Shown piece by piece: positions 9,753 to 19,114 of a DNA stretch of 64,000 nt. The position numbers and the translations under genes are program-made. Within the stretch, counting starts at the first letter, position 1. Every line of letters begins with the position of its first letter. The stretch spans positions 330,334-394,333 of the forward strand of contig NZ_JWLL01000003.1 of assembly GCF_000814025.1 (NCBI RefSeq). Direction: 5' to 3'. The DNA comes from Tateyamaria sp. ANG-S1 (lineage in GTDB: Bacteria; Pseudomonadota; Alphaproteobacteria; Rhodobacterales; Rhodobacteraceae). The notes beneath the pieces are model-generated. The model was given only the letters and a program-made list of their open reading frames with translations. It did not search any database and was not told the DNA's origin.

Positions 9753-10127
9753 TCAGACATGGCCGGCCCACCACATCCAGAAAACGACACCGGCCAACAC
9801 CAAGAGGATGTTGAAGGCGATGGCACCCGCAACACCCAGCCAAAACCCCTTGCGTCGGTCCGCGCGGTCGATCCCGTCAAGATACGTCAGCACACGATCC
9901 TCGGCCGCTTTCAACGCGGAACCATCCACCTGTCGCATGAGTTTGGGGTGCCCGCCGAACCCCTGGGCATCCAGGATCTGGCGCGCGTCAGCCCGAAGGC
10001 GTTTGGGCAAGCGGCGGCCCGTCTTGCGCAGCGACGCAGACAGGGTCTTGCCACGCACACCGAAAGCGGCGTGTAGCGCGGTTTGAATGCGGTTCGCCCG
10101 CGCCTGAATGCTGTGTTCCGTTTCCAT
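9753..10127 (-). CDS. small hypothetical protein with a C-terminal membrane anchor
   Basis: This 124-residue basic protein has an amphipathic, Arg/Lys-rich N-terminal 95 residues and one strongly hydrophobic helix near the end (GVAGAIAFNILLVLAGVVFWMWW), suggesting a cytoplasmic domain anchored by a C-terminal helix. I do not recognise a family. Its TGA is followed directly by the GTG of bciA, with no spacer, so it sits in the same transcript and may influence bciA translation. It is divergent from the esterase gene at 10204. Confidence 0.7.
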   Translation of the reverse strand: METEHSIQARANRIQTALHAAFGVRGKTLSASLRKTGRRLPKRLRADARQILDAQGFGGHPKLMRQVDGSALKAAEDRVLTYLDGIDRADRRKGFWLGVAGAIAFNILLVLAGVVFWMWWAGHV

Positions 10128-10203
10128 ATGGGTTTCTATCCCGGCACCCGGCGGTGCTCAATGCCTCTGGCCTGCGCGGTGCGATGTCGCTAAGCCTTGG
10201 CCC

Positions 10204-10968
10204 ATGCTCAGCTATTCCGAATATGGGGACAGAGACGGCACCCCGCTTTTGATTGCCCATGGCCTCTATGGTTCGGGGCGGAACTGGGGTGTGATCGCCA
10301 AGCGTCTTTCCGACACGCGCCGGGTCATCACGGTGGACATGCGCAATCACGGCCACAGCTTCTGGTCCGACGATCATAGCTATGCCGATTTAGCCGGTGA
10401 TCTGGCAGAAGTGATCGATACGCTGGGCGGCCCTATGGATGTGGTTGGCCACTCTATGGGGGGTAAGGCGGCAATGATGCTTGCCCTGTCGCGCCCGGAT
10501 ACCGTGCACAGGCTTGTCGTCGGCGATATTGCGCCGGTCAGCTATGGACACAGTCAAATACAGTACATTGAGGCGATGCGGGCTGTTGATCTGAGTTCGG
10601 TCACCCGTCGGTCGGACGCAAATGCACAACTTGCTGCACACGGAGTAGAGCCCGCGTTGTGCAGTTTTCTGACCCAGTCGCTGGACGTGGCAGAACGGCG
10701 CTGGCGGCTGAACGTGGACGCGCTGGCGGCCAATATGCCTGCGATCCTTGGCTTTCCCGATGTGTCTGAGACATTTGACGGCCCCACCTTGTTCCTGTCG
10801 GGCGGGCAAAGCGACTATGTCACACCTGACTATCGGCCCACCATACGCGCACTGTTTCCCGCTGCCCGTTTCGTCAAGATTCCTGGCGCAGGGCACTGGC
10901 TGCACGCGGACGATCCGCGCGCGTTCGAGGGCACCGTACGCGCCTATCTGGATGCTCCGGCCGCCTGA
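10204..10968 (+). CDS. alpha/beta hydrolase (YbfF-like esterase)
   Basis: The 254-residue protein has the full alpha/beta hydrolase layout: an oxyanion segment HGLYGSGRNW, the nucleophile elbow GHSMGG with Ser84, a late acidic residue, and the terminal histidine in GAGHWLHAD. It resembles the short YbfF esterases that cleave small acyl esters or thioesters; the substrate cannot be told. No clear ribosome site precedes the ATG at 10204, so the transcript could be leaderless. The open frame reaches back to 10108 but the protein aligns from 10204. The cyclopropane synthase gene follows after 64 bases. Confidence 0.82.
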   Translation: MLSYSEYGDRDGTPLLIAHGLYGSGRNWGVIAKRLSDTRRVITVDMRNHGHSFWSDDHSYADLAGDLAEVIDTLGGPMDVVGHSMGGKAAMMLALSRPDTVHRLVVGDIAPVSYGHSQIQYIEAMRAVDLSSVTRRSDANAQLAAHGVEPALCSFLTQSLDVAERRWRLNVDALAANMPAILGFPDVSETFDGPTLFLSGGQSDYVTPDYRPTIRALFPAARFVKIPGAGHWLHADDPRAFEGTVRAYLDAPAA

Positions 10969-11032
10969 CCCTTGACGTAACCGCTTTGACCGCCCCAAAT
11001 TTTATGCAGGGAGTGACTGCAAGGGTGCGATC

Positions 11033-12280
11033 ATGTGGGAGAAACTGCTTGACCGTTTTCTGACCGGTATGATGGTCGAGGACCGACTGAGCCTGACCTA
11101 TCCGGATGGTACAACGCGCGACTATGGCCCCGACACAGGCGGCTTCGCGCATCTTGCAATCGCAGATACCGCGACGCTGCGAGCGCTGATTGTGAACCCT
11201 GACCTGGGCCTTGGCGAAGGATACATGAACGGCACCATCACGCCCCGGAACTGTACCCTTGATGATGCGCTGAAGATTGTCGTGCGCAACCGGTTCAAGG
11301 GGCATATTCCCTCATGGATCGTGATGGCGAACCGCGCCCGCTTTCACATGCGCCGCTTCATTCAGAACAACGCCCCGAGCGCGTCGCGCAAGAATGTGGC
11401 GCACCACTATGACATCTCCGACGACCTCTACCGGCTCTTTCTGGACGAGGACATGCAATATTCCTGCGCCTATTTCCGCGACGATGCCATGACGCTGGAA
11501 GAGGCGCAGATCGCCAAGAAACAGCATATCGCGGGCAAGCTGCTACTTGAGCCGGGCATGCGGGTACTGGACATCGGGTGCGGATGGGGCGGCATGGCCC
11601 TGACGCTGGCGCGGGACTATGGCTGTCATGTGACGGGCATCACGCTGAGTGAGAACCAACTTGCTACGGCGCGCCGGCGTGCGGAAGAGGCCGGGTTATC
11701 AGGGCAGATCGAATTTCGGCTTCAAGACTATCGGCACACCGAGGGCACGTTCGACCGGATTGTGTCGGTTGGGATGCTGGAACATGTCGGCGTGCCGAAT
11801 TTCGATACCTATTTCGGCCGCGTGGCCGAACTGTTGGACCCCAATGGCGTCGCACTCATCCATACCATCGGCCGGTCCGCACCGCCGATGGCACATTCGT
11901 CCTGGATCAACAAATACATCTTCCCCGGCGGCTATGTTCCCTCGCTGTCCGAATTGTCGCCCGCGGTGGAGCGGTCAGGCCTTTGGCAAACCGATATCGA
12001 GGTATGGCGGTTGCACTATGCCAAGACCATCCGCCACTGGCGCGACCGGTTCGAAGCACATCTGGATGAGATCACGCGCAGCTATGACGACCGATTTGTC
12101 CGTATGTTCCGTTATTACCTGACCGTCTGTATCATGGCGTTCGAACACCAGATGCAGGGCGTTTACCACCTGCAACTGGCGCATCGGCGCGATGCGGTCC
12201 CGCTGACACGGGACTACCTGCACAGCACCGCTGCGACCGACCACACTGTTGCAGAGCAGCGGATCAACGAAGACGCTTAA
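11033..12280 (+). CDS. cfa: cyclopropane-fatty-acyl-phospholipid synthase
   Basis: The 415-residue SAM-dependent enzyme methylenates cis double bonds of membrane phospholipid acyl chains. An N-terminal lipid-binding part is followed by the SAM motif VLDIGCGWGG near residue 180 and the family segments VGMLEHVG and INKYIFPGGYVPS. The C-terminal part keeps the LRHY-like HYAKTIRHWRDRF stretch. AGGG is seven bases before the ATG. The related 10- or 11-methyltransferases cannot be fully excluded. It may be cotranscribed with the esterase just upstream; the HAD-like gene on the other strand overlaps its end by four bases. Confidence 0.88.
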   Translation: MWEKLLDRFLTGMMVEDRLSLTYPDGTTRDYGPDTGGFAHLAIADTATLRALIVNPDLGLGEGYMNGTITPRNCTLDDALKIVVRNRFKGHIPSWIVMANRARFHMRRFIQNNAPSASRKNVAHHYDISDDLYRLFLDEDMQYSCAYFRDDAMTLEEAQIAKKQHIAGKLLLEPGMRVLDIGCGWGGMALTLARDYGCHVTGITLSENQLATARRRAEEAGLSGQIEFRLQDYRHTEGTFDRIVSVGMLEHVGVPNFDTYFGRVAELLDPNGVALIHTIGRSAPPMAHSSWINKYIFPGGYVPSLSELSPAVERSGLWQTDIEVWRLHYAKTIRHWRDRFEAHLDEITRSYDDRFVRMFRYYLTVCIMAFEHQMQGVYHLQLAHRRDAVPLTRDYLHSTAATDHTVAEQRINEDA

Positions 12281-12948
12281 GCGGCCACAGCAGCACCACG
12301 CAAGAGCGAGACATGAGGGATGTCCATGACTTCCACTGCGTCGCCGAATGATCGGCTGCGCGCCTGCGCGCCCGGATAGGCCAAGGTGCGAATGCCCGCT
12401 GCGACTGCGGCTTGTGCGCTTTCAGGTGTGTCTTCGATTGCCAATGCCGCATTGGCTGTGACCCCCAGTTGGCGCAATGCCTCATTGTAGATATCGGGCG
12501 CCGGTTTGGTGCGGGCAGCAATCGTGCGGTCACCGATAAAGTCAAACACGGACGGGTCCACGTTTGCTTCCAGCCCCTTGAGCAATGCAGCGACCTGACG
12601 CGGGTCCGTTGCCGTGACAAACCCGATCTTCATGTTTTGCGCCCGTGCCTCTGCGATCAGGTCCGCGATGCCCGGGCGAAGATCAACGCCGTCGGCCAGA
12701 ACGGTTTCAAGCACATCCAGTTTCGCCTCGTAAATCGCATCAATATCGATCTCGACCGACTGCGCCGTAGCATAATAGTTCAAACGGGCTTTCCCGCCGG
12801 GAACCTCAAGCAAGGCGTGGTACGTCTCGTCATCCCAGTGCCAGTCCAGCTCATTCATCTCGAACGCGGTGTTAAAGGCGCGTCGTTGCATATCGGATGT
12901 TTCCGCCAGAACGCCGATAGAACCCAAAAGCAGTGCAGAATAGGACAT
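12277..12948 (-). CDS. HAD-superfamily protein lacking the motif I aspartates
   Basis: The 223-residue protein follows the CbbY/beta-phosphoglucomutase-like HAD plan: motif II FVTATDP, motif III lysine in ARTKPAPDIY, and motif IV AIEDTPESAQAA. Motif I, normally DxDGxLxET, reads LGSIGVLAET, so both the nucleophilic and the acid/base aspartates are replaced (Gly and Ile). I infer a catalytically dead or repurposed HAD fold. The start at 12948 (MSYSALLLG) is chosen because it begins at the first beta strand; the frame is open much further upstream into the carB leader. It is convergent with cfa and divergent from carB. Confidence 0.78.
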   Translation of the reverse strand: MSYSALLLGSIGVLAETSDMQRRAFNTAFEMNELDWHWDDETYHALLEVPGGKARLNYYATAQSVEIDIDAIYEAKLDVLETVLADGVDLRPGIADLIAEARAQNMKIGFVTATDPRQVAALLKGLEANVDPSVFDFIGDRTIAARTKPAPDIYNEALRQLGVTANAALAIEDTPESAQAAVAAGIRTLAYPGAQARSRSFGDAVEVMDIPHVSLLRGAAVAA

Positions 12949-13060
12949 TTCCGTTTCCCATGTGAGTGATTGTGGCCGCGCACATGCGGGAAACTGTTTC
13001 AAGGAACAAAGAGTTCCACCCCCCTTGCCGCCTTTTTCACCGACACGCGCCTGCGCCCTC

Positions 13061-13088
13061 TTGCACCTTCCTTCGCCATCCCTATAAG
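13061..13088 (+). promoter_or_regulatory. sigma-70-type promoter for carB
   Basis: TTGCAC at 13061-13066 and TATAAG at 13083-13088 are separated by 16 bases and lie 31 bases before the carB start, an arrangement close to consensus. The predicted transcript start would be about 13095, giving a short leader of some 25 bases. Confidence 0.55.
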
Positions 13089-13119
13089 GCAGGACAATTT
13101 GCACATTTGGGGGGCCAAG

Positions 13120-16100
13120 ATGCCAAAGCGTACCGACATCAAGTCGATCATGATCATCGGCGCGGGTCCCATTGTCATCGGACAAGCCTGCGAGTTTGAC
13201 TACTCCGGCGCCCAGGCCTGCAAGGCGCTGCGCGAAGAAGGGTACCGGGTGATCCTGGTCAACTCGAACCCGGCCACGATCATGACGGATCCCGGGCTTG
13301 CCGACGCCACCTATATCGAACCCATCACACCCGAGGTCGTCGCCAAGATCATCGAAAAGGAGCGCCCCGATGCGCTGCTGCCAACGATGGGTGGACAGAC
13401 TGGGCTGAACACGTCACTTGCACTGGAAGAGATGGGCGTGCTGGACAAGTTCGGTGTCGAAATGATCGGCGCCAAACGCGACGCTATCGAGATGGCTGAG
13501 GATCGAAAGCTGTTCCGCGAAGCCATGGACCGGCTCGGCATTGAAAACCCGCGCGCCGCCATCGTTACAGCGCCGAAGGACGACAAGGGCAACAAAGACC
13601 TGAATGCGGGCGTCGCCATCGCCCTAGAGACGTTGGAAGAGATCGGCCTGCCTGCCATTATTCGCCCGGCCTTTACCCTGGGCGGCACGGGCGGCGGCGT
13701 GGCTTATAACCGCGACGACTACGAGGCGATCTGCCGGTCTGGCATGGACGCTTCGCCTGTTGGCCAGATCCTCGTCGATGAATCGCTGCTGGGCTGGAAG
13801 GAATATGAGATGGAGGTGGTGCGCGACACTGCCGACAACGCCATCATCGTCTGCTCCATCGAAAACGTGGACCCGATGGGCGTGCACACGGGCGACAGCA
13901 TCACTGTGGCCCCTGCCCTGACGCTGACGGACAAAGAATACCAGATCATGCGCAACCACTCGATCGCGGTCCTGCGCGAGATCGGGGTGGAGACCGGCGG
14001 GTCCAACGTGCAATGGGCCATCAACCCGGAAGACGGGCGCATGGTGGTGATCGAGATGAACCCGCGCGTGTCCCGGTCCTCGGCCCTTGCGTCGAAGGCG
14101 ACTGGGTTCCCTATCGCCAAGATCGCGGCCAAGCTGGCGGTCGGGTATACACTGGATGAGCTCGACAACGACATCACCAAGGTTACGCCGGCCTCGTTCG
14201 AGCCGACAATTGACTACGTCGTCACCAAAATCCCTAAATTCGCGTTTGAAAAGTTCCCAGGCTCCGAGGCGTCGCTCACCACTGCTATGAAATCCGTGGG
14301 CGAGGTGATGGCCATTGGCCGCACCTTCCACGAGTCGCTGCAAAAGGCGATGACGTCGATGGAATCGGGCCTTGTCGGTCTGGACGACATCGACATTCCC
14401 GGCGCGCCGGACAAGGCCGCCGTGGTCAAGGCCATTTCGGCCCAGACCCCGGACCGCCTGCGCCTGATCGCGCAAGCAATGCGCCATGGCCTGAGCGACG
14501 ACGACATCTTTGCCGCAACCAAGTTCGACCCGTGGTTCCTTGCCCGCATTCGCGAAATCGTGGACGCAGAAGCGCAGGTGCGTGACGCTGGCCTGCCGGT
14601 GACCGAAGAAGGTTTGCGCGCGCTCAAGATGATGGGCTTTTCCGATGCGCGACTGGGTCAACTGACCGGTCGGGACGAAGCGCAGGTGCGCCGCGCGCGC
14701 GAAAATCTAGGCGTGCGCGCAGTGTTCAAACGGATCGACACCTGCGCCGCAGAGTTCGAGGCGCAAACACCCTATATGTACTCCACCTACGAAACGCCAG
14801 TCTTCGGTGCTGTCGAGTGCGAGGCACGGCCGTCCGAGCGTAAGAAAGTGGTCATCCTTGGGGGTGGTCCCAACCGCATCGGCCAGGGGATCGAGTTTGA
14901 CTATTGCTGCTGTCACGCCTGCTTTGCGCTGACGGATGCGGGCTATGAAACCATCATGGTCAACTGCAATCCCGAGACGGTTTCGACCGACTACGACACA
15001 TCGGACCGCTTGTATTTCGAGCCCCTGACTTTTGAACACGTCATGGAAATCCTGCGGGTCGAGCAGGACAACGGGACGCTGCATGGGGTGATCGTGCAGT
15101 TCGGCGGGCAGACGCCACTTAAATTGGCCAACGCCTTAGAGGATGCGGGCATTCCGATCCTCGGAACCACGCCCGACGCCATTGATCTGGCAGAAGACCG
15201 CGAACGGTTCCAGGCGCTGGTCAACGAACTGGGTCTCAAGCAACCGAAGAATGGGATTGCGCACTCCGACGCCGAAGCGCTTGAGATTGCTGGTGATATC
15301 GGTTTCCCGCTGGTGATCCGCCCCTCTTACGTGCTGGGCGGACGGGCGATGGAAATCGTACGCGATCAGGCCAGCCTTGAGCGCTATATTTCCGAGGCAG
15401 TGGTGGTCTCGGGCGACAGCCCCGTTCTGCTCGACAGTTATCTGGCGGGTGCCGTTGAATTGGATGTGGACGCATTATGTGACGGCACGGACGTGCATGT
15501 CGCAGGCATCATGCAACACATCGAAGAAGCTGGCGTGCACTCGGGCGACAGCGCGTGTTCGCTGCCTCCCTACTCTCTCACCTCCGAAGTAATTGCGGAG
15601 ATCGAGGCACAGACCCATGCGCTGGCCAAGGCATTGAATGTCGTGGGGCTGATGAATGTTCAGTTTGCGATCAAGGGCAAAGACATCTTCCTGATTGAAG
15701 TGAACCCGCGTGCCTCGCGCACGGTGCCTTTTGTGGCGAAGTCGACCGACAGTGCCATCGCGTCTATCGCCGCGCGCGTCATGGCAGGTGAACCTCTGTC
15801 GAACTTCCCGCAACGTCCGGCCTATGATGCCGATGCAAGCTATGACAGCGTCCTGCCCCTAGCCGATCCTATGACGCTCGCAGACCCGAACATGCCCTGG
15901 TTCTCGGTCAAAGAGGCTGTGCTGCCCTTCGCGCGCTTCCCGGGTGTTGATACGATCCTTGGCCCCGAAATGCGCTCAACTGGCGAAGTCATGGGGTGGG
16001 ACCGCACCTTTGCGCGCGCCTTTTTGAAGGCGCAGATGGGGGCCGGTATGGTGCTGCCCAATGCGGGCTGTACCTTCATTTCCATCAAGGACATGGACAA

Positions 16101-16452
16101 GACACCACAGATGCTTGAGGCCGCGCATATCCTGCACGATCTTGGTTTCACGGCAGTGGCGACGCGCGGAACTGCGGACTGGCTTCAGGAAAACGGCGTT
16201 CCCTGCGGTGTGGTCAACAAGGTCTATGAGGGCCGCCCGGACGTGACCGACATGATGAAGGACAACGGTATTCAGCTGGTCTTCAACACCACCGAGGGGG
16301 CACAAGCGGTCGAGGACAGTAAGTCCATCCGTTCCATCGCGCTCTACGACAAGATACCGTACTTCACCACCGCTGCCGGTGCCTATGCCGCAGCCTTGGC
16401 TATACGCGAGCAGGCACAGGGTGATGTGGGCGTCAAAGCGCTTCAGGGATAA
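13120..16452 (+). CDS. carB: carbamoyl-phosphate synthase large subunit
   Basis: The 1110-residue subunit makes carbamoyl phosphate for arginine and pyrimidine synthesis together with the glutaminase subunit CarA, which is not in the window. Both synthetase halves are present: the first begins [25 protein letters not shown] and has an ATP-grasp domain with [18 protein letters not shown], the second begins [21 protein letters not shown] and has [15 protein letters not shown]. An oligomerisation region joins them and an MGS-like allosteric domain closes the protein. The ATG at 13120 is preferred for its typical start and GGGGGG upstream; the open frame continues 50 codons back. Confidence 0.97.
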   Translation: MPKRTDIKSIMIIGAGPIVIGQACEFDYSGAQACKALREEGYRVILVNSNPATIMTDPGLADATYIEPITPEVVAKIIEKERPDALLPTMGGQTGLNTSLALEEMGVLDKFGVEMIGAKRDAIEMAEDRKLFREAMDRLGIENPRAAIVTAPKDDKGNKDLNAGVAIALETLEEIGLPAIIRPAFTLGGTGGGVAYNRDDYEAICRSGMDASPVGQILVDESLLGWKEYEMEVVRDTADNAIIVCSIENVDPMGVHTGDSITVAPALTLTDKEYQIMRNHSIAVLREIGVETGGSNVQWAINPEDGRMVVIEMNPRVSRSSALASKATGFPIAKIAAKLAVGYTLDELDNDITKVTPASFEPTIDYVVTKIPKFAFEKFPGSEASLTTAMKSVGEVMAIGRTFHESLQKAMTSMESGLVGLDDIDIPGAPDKAAVVKAISAQTPDRLRLIAQAMRHGLSDDDIFAATKFDPWFLARIREIVDAEAQVRDAGLPVTEEGLRALKMMGFSDARLGQLTGRDEAQVRRARENLGVRAVFKRIDTCAAEFEAQTPYMYSTYETPVFGAVECEARPSERKKVVILGGGPNRIGQGIEFDYCCCHACFALTDAGYETIMVNCNPETVSTDYDTSDRLYFEPLTFEHVMEILRVEQDNGTLHGVIVQFGGQTPLKLANALEDAGIPILGTTPDAIDLAEDRERFQALVNELGLKQPKNGIAHSDAEALEIAGDIGFPLVIRPSYVLGGRAMEIVRDQASLERYISEAVVVSGDSPVLLDSYLAGAVELDVDALCDGTDVHVAGIMQHIEEAGVHSGDSACSLPPYSLTSEVIAEIEAQTHALAKALNVVGLMNVQFAIKGKDIFLIEVNPRASRTVPFVAKSTDSAIASIAARVMAGEPLSNFPQRPAYDADASYDSVLPLADPMTLADPNMPWFSVKEAVLPFARFPGVDTILGPEMRSTGEVMGWDRTFARAFLKAQMGAGMVLPNAGCTFISIKDMDKTPQMLEAAHILHDLGFTAVATRGTADWLQENGVPCGVVNKVYEGRPDVTDMMKDNGIQLVFNTTEGAQAVEDSKSIRSIALYDKIPYFTTAAGAYAAALAIREQAQGDVGVKALQG

Positions 16453-16455
16453 GCG

Positions 16456-17247
16456 TCACAAAGCCTCAAACCTGTCCGACACGTCGTCTAGATTGACAAG
16501 TATCGCGTCACCGAGCACCGAAGCAAGCTGGGCGTTCCGCGGATCAGGCACCTCGCCCGCCGCGGCAGCGGTCAGGATGGGTTTGAGCGTTTGCCACTTG
16601 GCCATGACCTTTCCAAGAGTGACCTTGATGTGAATGTTCGGGGCTGCGACGAGCCCAGCTGCCGCATCCCCATTCACAAGCTGATCCAGCGCTTTTTCAA
16701 ACATCGCGATGTCGCTGGATACCGCACCCGCGGCGTCGGCCGGTGCCAGGTCCGTCAGAAAGAGACACAGATCGCGCTGAAACTTTTGCGAGAGTACCCT
16801 CATTTCCTGAAGAAGTGCATATGACCCATCAAGTTGATCAGCGACACCAGACAAAGCGTCCGTCCTTTTGTCCGCGTAACGTGATGACAGCACGGGGTTT
16901 TTTCTCAGAAGTAACCTGACTGCTACTGAGTGCCGGTCACCTGCAGCGATCTGTCTGGCAGAGCTCGTCAGTGTTGCAATGTCGGCCGACAACGACAAGT
17001 CCGCAGCGGCGACAATGCCAAGGGTCCCGGATCGCGCCATCAGCCGCGCAGAGGAATCCGCCACATCTTTCAAATGCACCTCCATCGTTGCACCAACGAA
17101 CAGAAGGCATACTGACTTTGTGACCCGGTGCACCAATACCGCCTGATCTGCCCAGTCTCTCACGGTCAGCGTATCGGCGCGTGCCGCCGGACCGCAAAGC
17201 CCAAGCACCAGCGTCAAAACACCAAAGAGACGGGTCAAAAATCTCAT
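16456..17247 (-). CDS. exported protein, possibly a PilJ-type sensory domain
   Basis: The 263-residue protein has a signal peptide (LFGVLTLVLGLCGPAARA) and an otherwise helical body with no further membrane segment. Helical repeats such as QEMRVLSQKFQRDLCLF recall the N-terminal domain of PilJ/type IV pili chemotaxis sensors, but here it stands alone without a signalling domain; I regard this match as tentative. GAGGG is six bases before the ATG. The gene is convergent with carB, three bases away, and its promoter region borders the tRNA gene. A periplasmic sensor or binding protein is the most that can be said. Confidence 0.6.
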   Translation of the reverse strand: MRFLTRLFGVLTLVLGLCGPAARADTLTVRDWADQAVLVHRVTKSVCLLFVGATMEVHLKDVADSSARLMARSGTLGIVAAADLSLSADIATLTSSARQIAAGDRHSVAVRLLLRKNPVLSSRYADKRTDALSGVADQLDGSYALLQEMRVLSQKFQRDLCLFLTDLAPADAAGAVSSDIAMFEKALDQLVNGDAAAGLVAAPNIHIKVTLGKVMAKWQTLKPILTAAAAGEVPDPRNAQLASVLGDAILVNLDDVSDRFEAL

Positions 17248-17337
17248 GAAGCACCCTCAAAGCTGCCTTCTCTGCGATACGACATCAGGCCTTAAGGACG
17301 GATTAAAGGTGCCGGCATGTTTTCATTCTCACCGGTC

Positions 17338-17365
17338 TTGCCCTGATCCGAGCATCGGGTATAAC
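17338..17365 (+). promoter_or_regulatory. promoter of tRNA-Thr
   Basis: TTGCCC at 17338-17343 and TATAAC at 17360-17365 are 16 bases apart, with transcription expected to begin about 17372, four bases before the mature tRNA. Confidence 0.5.
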
Positions 17366-17375
17366 GCCCGCTCAG

Positions 17376-17451
17376 GCCGCTGTAGCTCAGCTGGTAGAGC
17401 ACGTCATTCGTAATGATGGGGTCGGGGGTTCAAGTCCCTTCAGCGGCACCA
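17376..17451 (+). tRNA. tRNA-Thr (anticodon CGU)
   Basis: The 76 bases fold as a complete cloverleaf. The acceptor stem is GCCGCTG/CAGCGGC, the D stem GCTC/GAGC, and the anticodon stem CGTCA/TGATG with loop TTCGTAA, giving anticodon CGT (reads ACG). The T loop is TTCAAGT on a GGGGG/CCCTT stem, and ACCA at 17448-17451 means the CCA end is encoded. A mobile island begins directly after it, so its 3' end is a likely integration target. Confidence 0.95.
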
Positions 17452-17479
17452 AAACAGACATCCTTACCCTCAAACACCT

Positions 17480-18346
17480 TTAAAGCCTTGAATGGTAAGC
17501 CGATTTGGGCGGTTCTAGGTCCCTTATTTCGGTCATAGTGGATGCGGTCTGCTCCATGAAACGTGCAGGTAGGACGGAACAGATGATCCAGTTGTCACGC
17601 ATAATTTCTTCGTGCGTGAGGTCAGGATCAAATCCAGCATGATGCAACGGCCCTTCATCGAAGAGATGCAAAGCCGAGATGGCCGAGCCCATATGCTGGA
17701 AGTGATGTTCTGGGTTGCGATCTCGCATTTCGCGAATTTGCGAAGCAAGTACCCGCAGCGTGCGAGCCTCTGCCTCCTCAGCAGCGATGTCGACGAAACT
17801 ATCGAACCGGGGTATGTCCGAAATGAAATGCGATAGCCCCCCAAGGGTGCAAAGCGAAGGGCTTCGTTCCAACAAGAAACGCAGCCCAAAACGGATGCGA
17901 ATGCGCTGTTCTTCATACCAATAATGGTTCTTGGGATCGTCTCGATCCGGAACAAGCGTCTTCGCCACATTGTCGACAATAAACAGAAGTCCGGGATCAC
18001 CCTGCTGATAAGCTGTTACCAAGCCGGAAAGCTCGTTCACACGCTTCTTCCAAGGAAAATCAGCGCCTAGTCGGTTGCACGGATCAATGACCCCAAATTT
18101 GCGGCCCAGCTTTTCGGCCATCTCAGCTATTTGAGATCCGATCTCGCCGTTCTTTACGTCATTTATGATGATTCCGCGATTGCGGTCGGCGATCATCGCT
18201 TGAATGGCAGGTAGAATAGCGGTCGTTGTTTTGCCCGATCCAATGCCCCCAATGATGAGTGCAGATGACGTGTTGTCCGGCTCCATGATGGCCTTATCGT
18301 CATCATCAAGGGCAATCGCTCTACGGATTATCGGCGGTTTGGTCAT
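17480..18346 (-). CDS. VirD4/TraG-like coupling ATPase, apparently truncated
   Basis: The 288-residue protein starts MTKPPIIRR and has a Walker A loop GGIGSGKTTT near residue 40, then IIINDVKNGEIGSQIA and VIDPCNRLGADFPWK, the order seen in the first half of type IV secretion coupling proteins that pump DNA to the channel. Family members usually reach 500-700 residues. The second half with Walker B (DE motif) is missing, and the frame closes 29 bases from the tRNA, as if cut by the integration boundary. The ATG at 18346 overlaps the TGA of the upstream gene by one base. No N-terminal membrane helices are encoded; the upstream gene supplies two. Confidence 0.6.
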   Translation of the reverse strand: MTKPPIIRRAIALDDDDKAIMEPDNTSSALIIGGIGSGKTTTAILPAIQAMIADRNRGIIINDVKNGEIGSQIAEMAEKLGRKFGVIDPCNRLGADFPWKKRVNELSGLVTAYQQGDPGLLFIVDNVAKTLVPDRDDPKNHYWYEEQRIRIRFGLRFLLERSPSLCTLGGLSHFISDIPRFDSFVDIAAEEAEARTLRVLASQIREMRDRNPEHHFQHMGSAISALHLFDEGPLHHAGFDPDLTHEEIMRDNWIICSVLPARFMEQTASTMTEIRDLEPPKSAYHSRL

Positions 18347-18678
18347 CACTTCATCCCCGCATCTTCGAGGACGTCTCGGGTGACTTCGCGGGCGTGTTTC
18401 GCGGTCATGGCGTCTTTGACCTGCTTTCCGATTACGCTTTCGCGCTTCAACAAAGCGATCAGGTCTCGCAGACCATGGACGACTTGCCCAATTGCCACTG
18501 CGCCGAAGCAGAAAGAAACGAACACAAAGCCCCAGTGTTCGGCTTCGGATGGCCAAGCTCTCCACGCGAAATGTGCTAATGTGGCTGCCAAGAGAAACCG
18601 GCCATTGACTTTCAGCACGGTACCAAATTCGGAAAAAGTGCCGGACGTTTCAGTGTTCTTGGACTTGATCTTGAACAT
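18346..18678 (-). CDS. small membrane protein with two helices, in the ATPase operon
   Basis: This 110-residue protein has two hydrophobic segments (FLLAATLAHFAWRAW and WGFVFVSFCFGAVAIGQVV) and a charged C-terminal tail rich in Lys, Asp and Glu. Coupling proteins normally carry two N-terminal transmembrane helices on the same chain; here the next gene's ATPase lacks them, so this could be a split-off membrane part. That is inference from order and topology. The ATG at 18678 with AGGTG upstream is chosen over earlier in-frame starts that would run into the neighbouring gene. Its stop overlaps the ATPase start. Confidence 0.6.
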   Translation of the reverse strand: MFKIKSKNTETSGTFSEFGTVLKVNGRFLLAATLAHFAWRAWPSEAEHWGFVFVSFCFGAVAIGQVVHGLRDLIALLKRESVIGKQVKDAMTAKHAREVTRDVLEDAGMK

Positions 18679-18745
18679 GGAAACACCTTTTCGAAATCTG
18701 CTGGAAGGTGGGGTAGTGCGCGACCGTTCTGGTCGCACACTTGGA

Positions 18746-19114
18746 TCAGTCACGAGCATCGAGGGCTTCGCTCACAGCTTCTTTGACAGCGCGTAAGGTA
18801 CCGATCCTGCCATAAAGTGTGCCTTCGTCGGAACGCATCGCCAAAGAATGGACCTTCAGAGTCCCGAACATCGCCGATACAGCAATCGAGACTGCCGCAA
18901 AGCCAACCAGCGCAATCACTTCCGGAACGTATAGGTACCTGAAGAAGGAGACCGTAAAGCCGACCAATCCTAGGCCAACCCCACCAAAAAGCAGAAGCAG
19001 TGGCTGTTTAACGGTCACAATTTCAACGTTCTTGAGCTCATAGGTTCTGCGCGGTGTTCTGAGTATTCCATGCGTCACGAGGAAACCATCGCCTTTAAAC
19101 AGTGCTTCGCTCAT
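18746..19114 (-). CDS. small membrane protein, DUF6232-like
   Basis: The 122-residue protein begins with a compact hydrophilic part (FLVTHGILRTPRRTYELKNVEIVTV), then two membrane segments (LLLLFGGVGLGLVGFTVSFF and VIALVGFAAVSIAVSAMF), and ends with a segment having repeated charged residues. The layout, a short beta-rich start with R/K-T-Y-x-L followed by two helices, resembles DUF6232 membrane proteins of unknown role; I hold this loosely. Its ATG overlaps the TGA of the upstream gene by four bases, so it is coupled to it. The small membrane protein follows 67 bases on. Confidence 0.55.
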   Translation of the reverse strand: MSEALFKGDGFLVTHGILRTPRRTYELKNVEIVTVKQPLLLLFGGVGLGLVGFTVSFFRYLYVPEVIALVGFAAVSIAVSAMFGTLKVHSLAMRSDEGTLYGRIGTLRAVKEAVSEALDARD

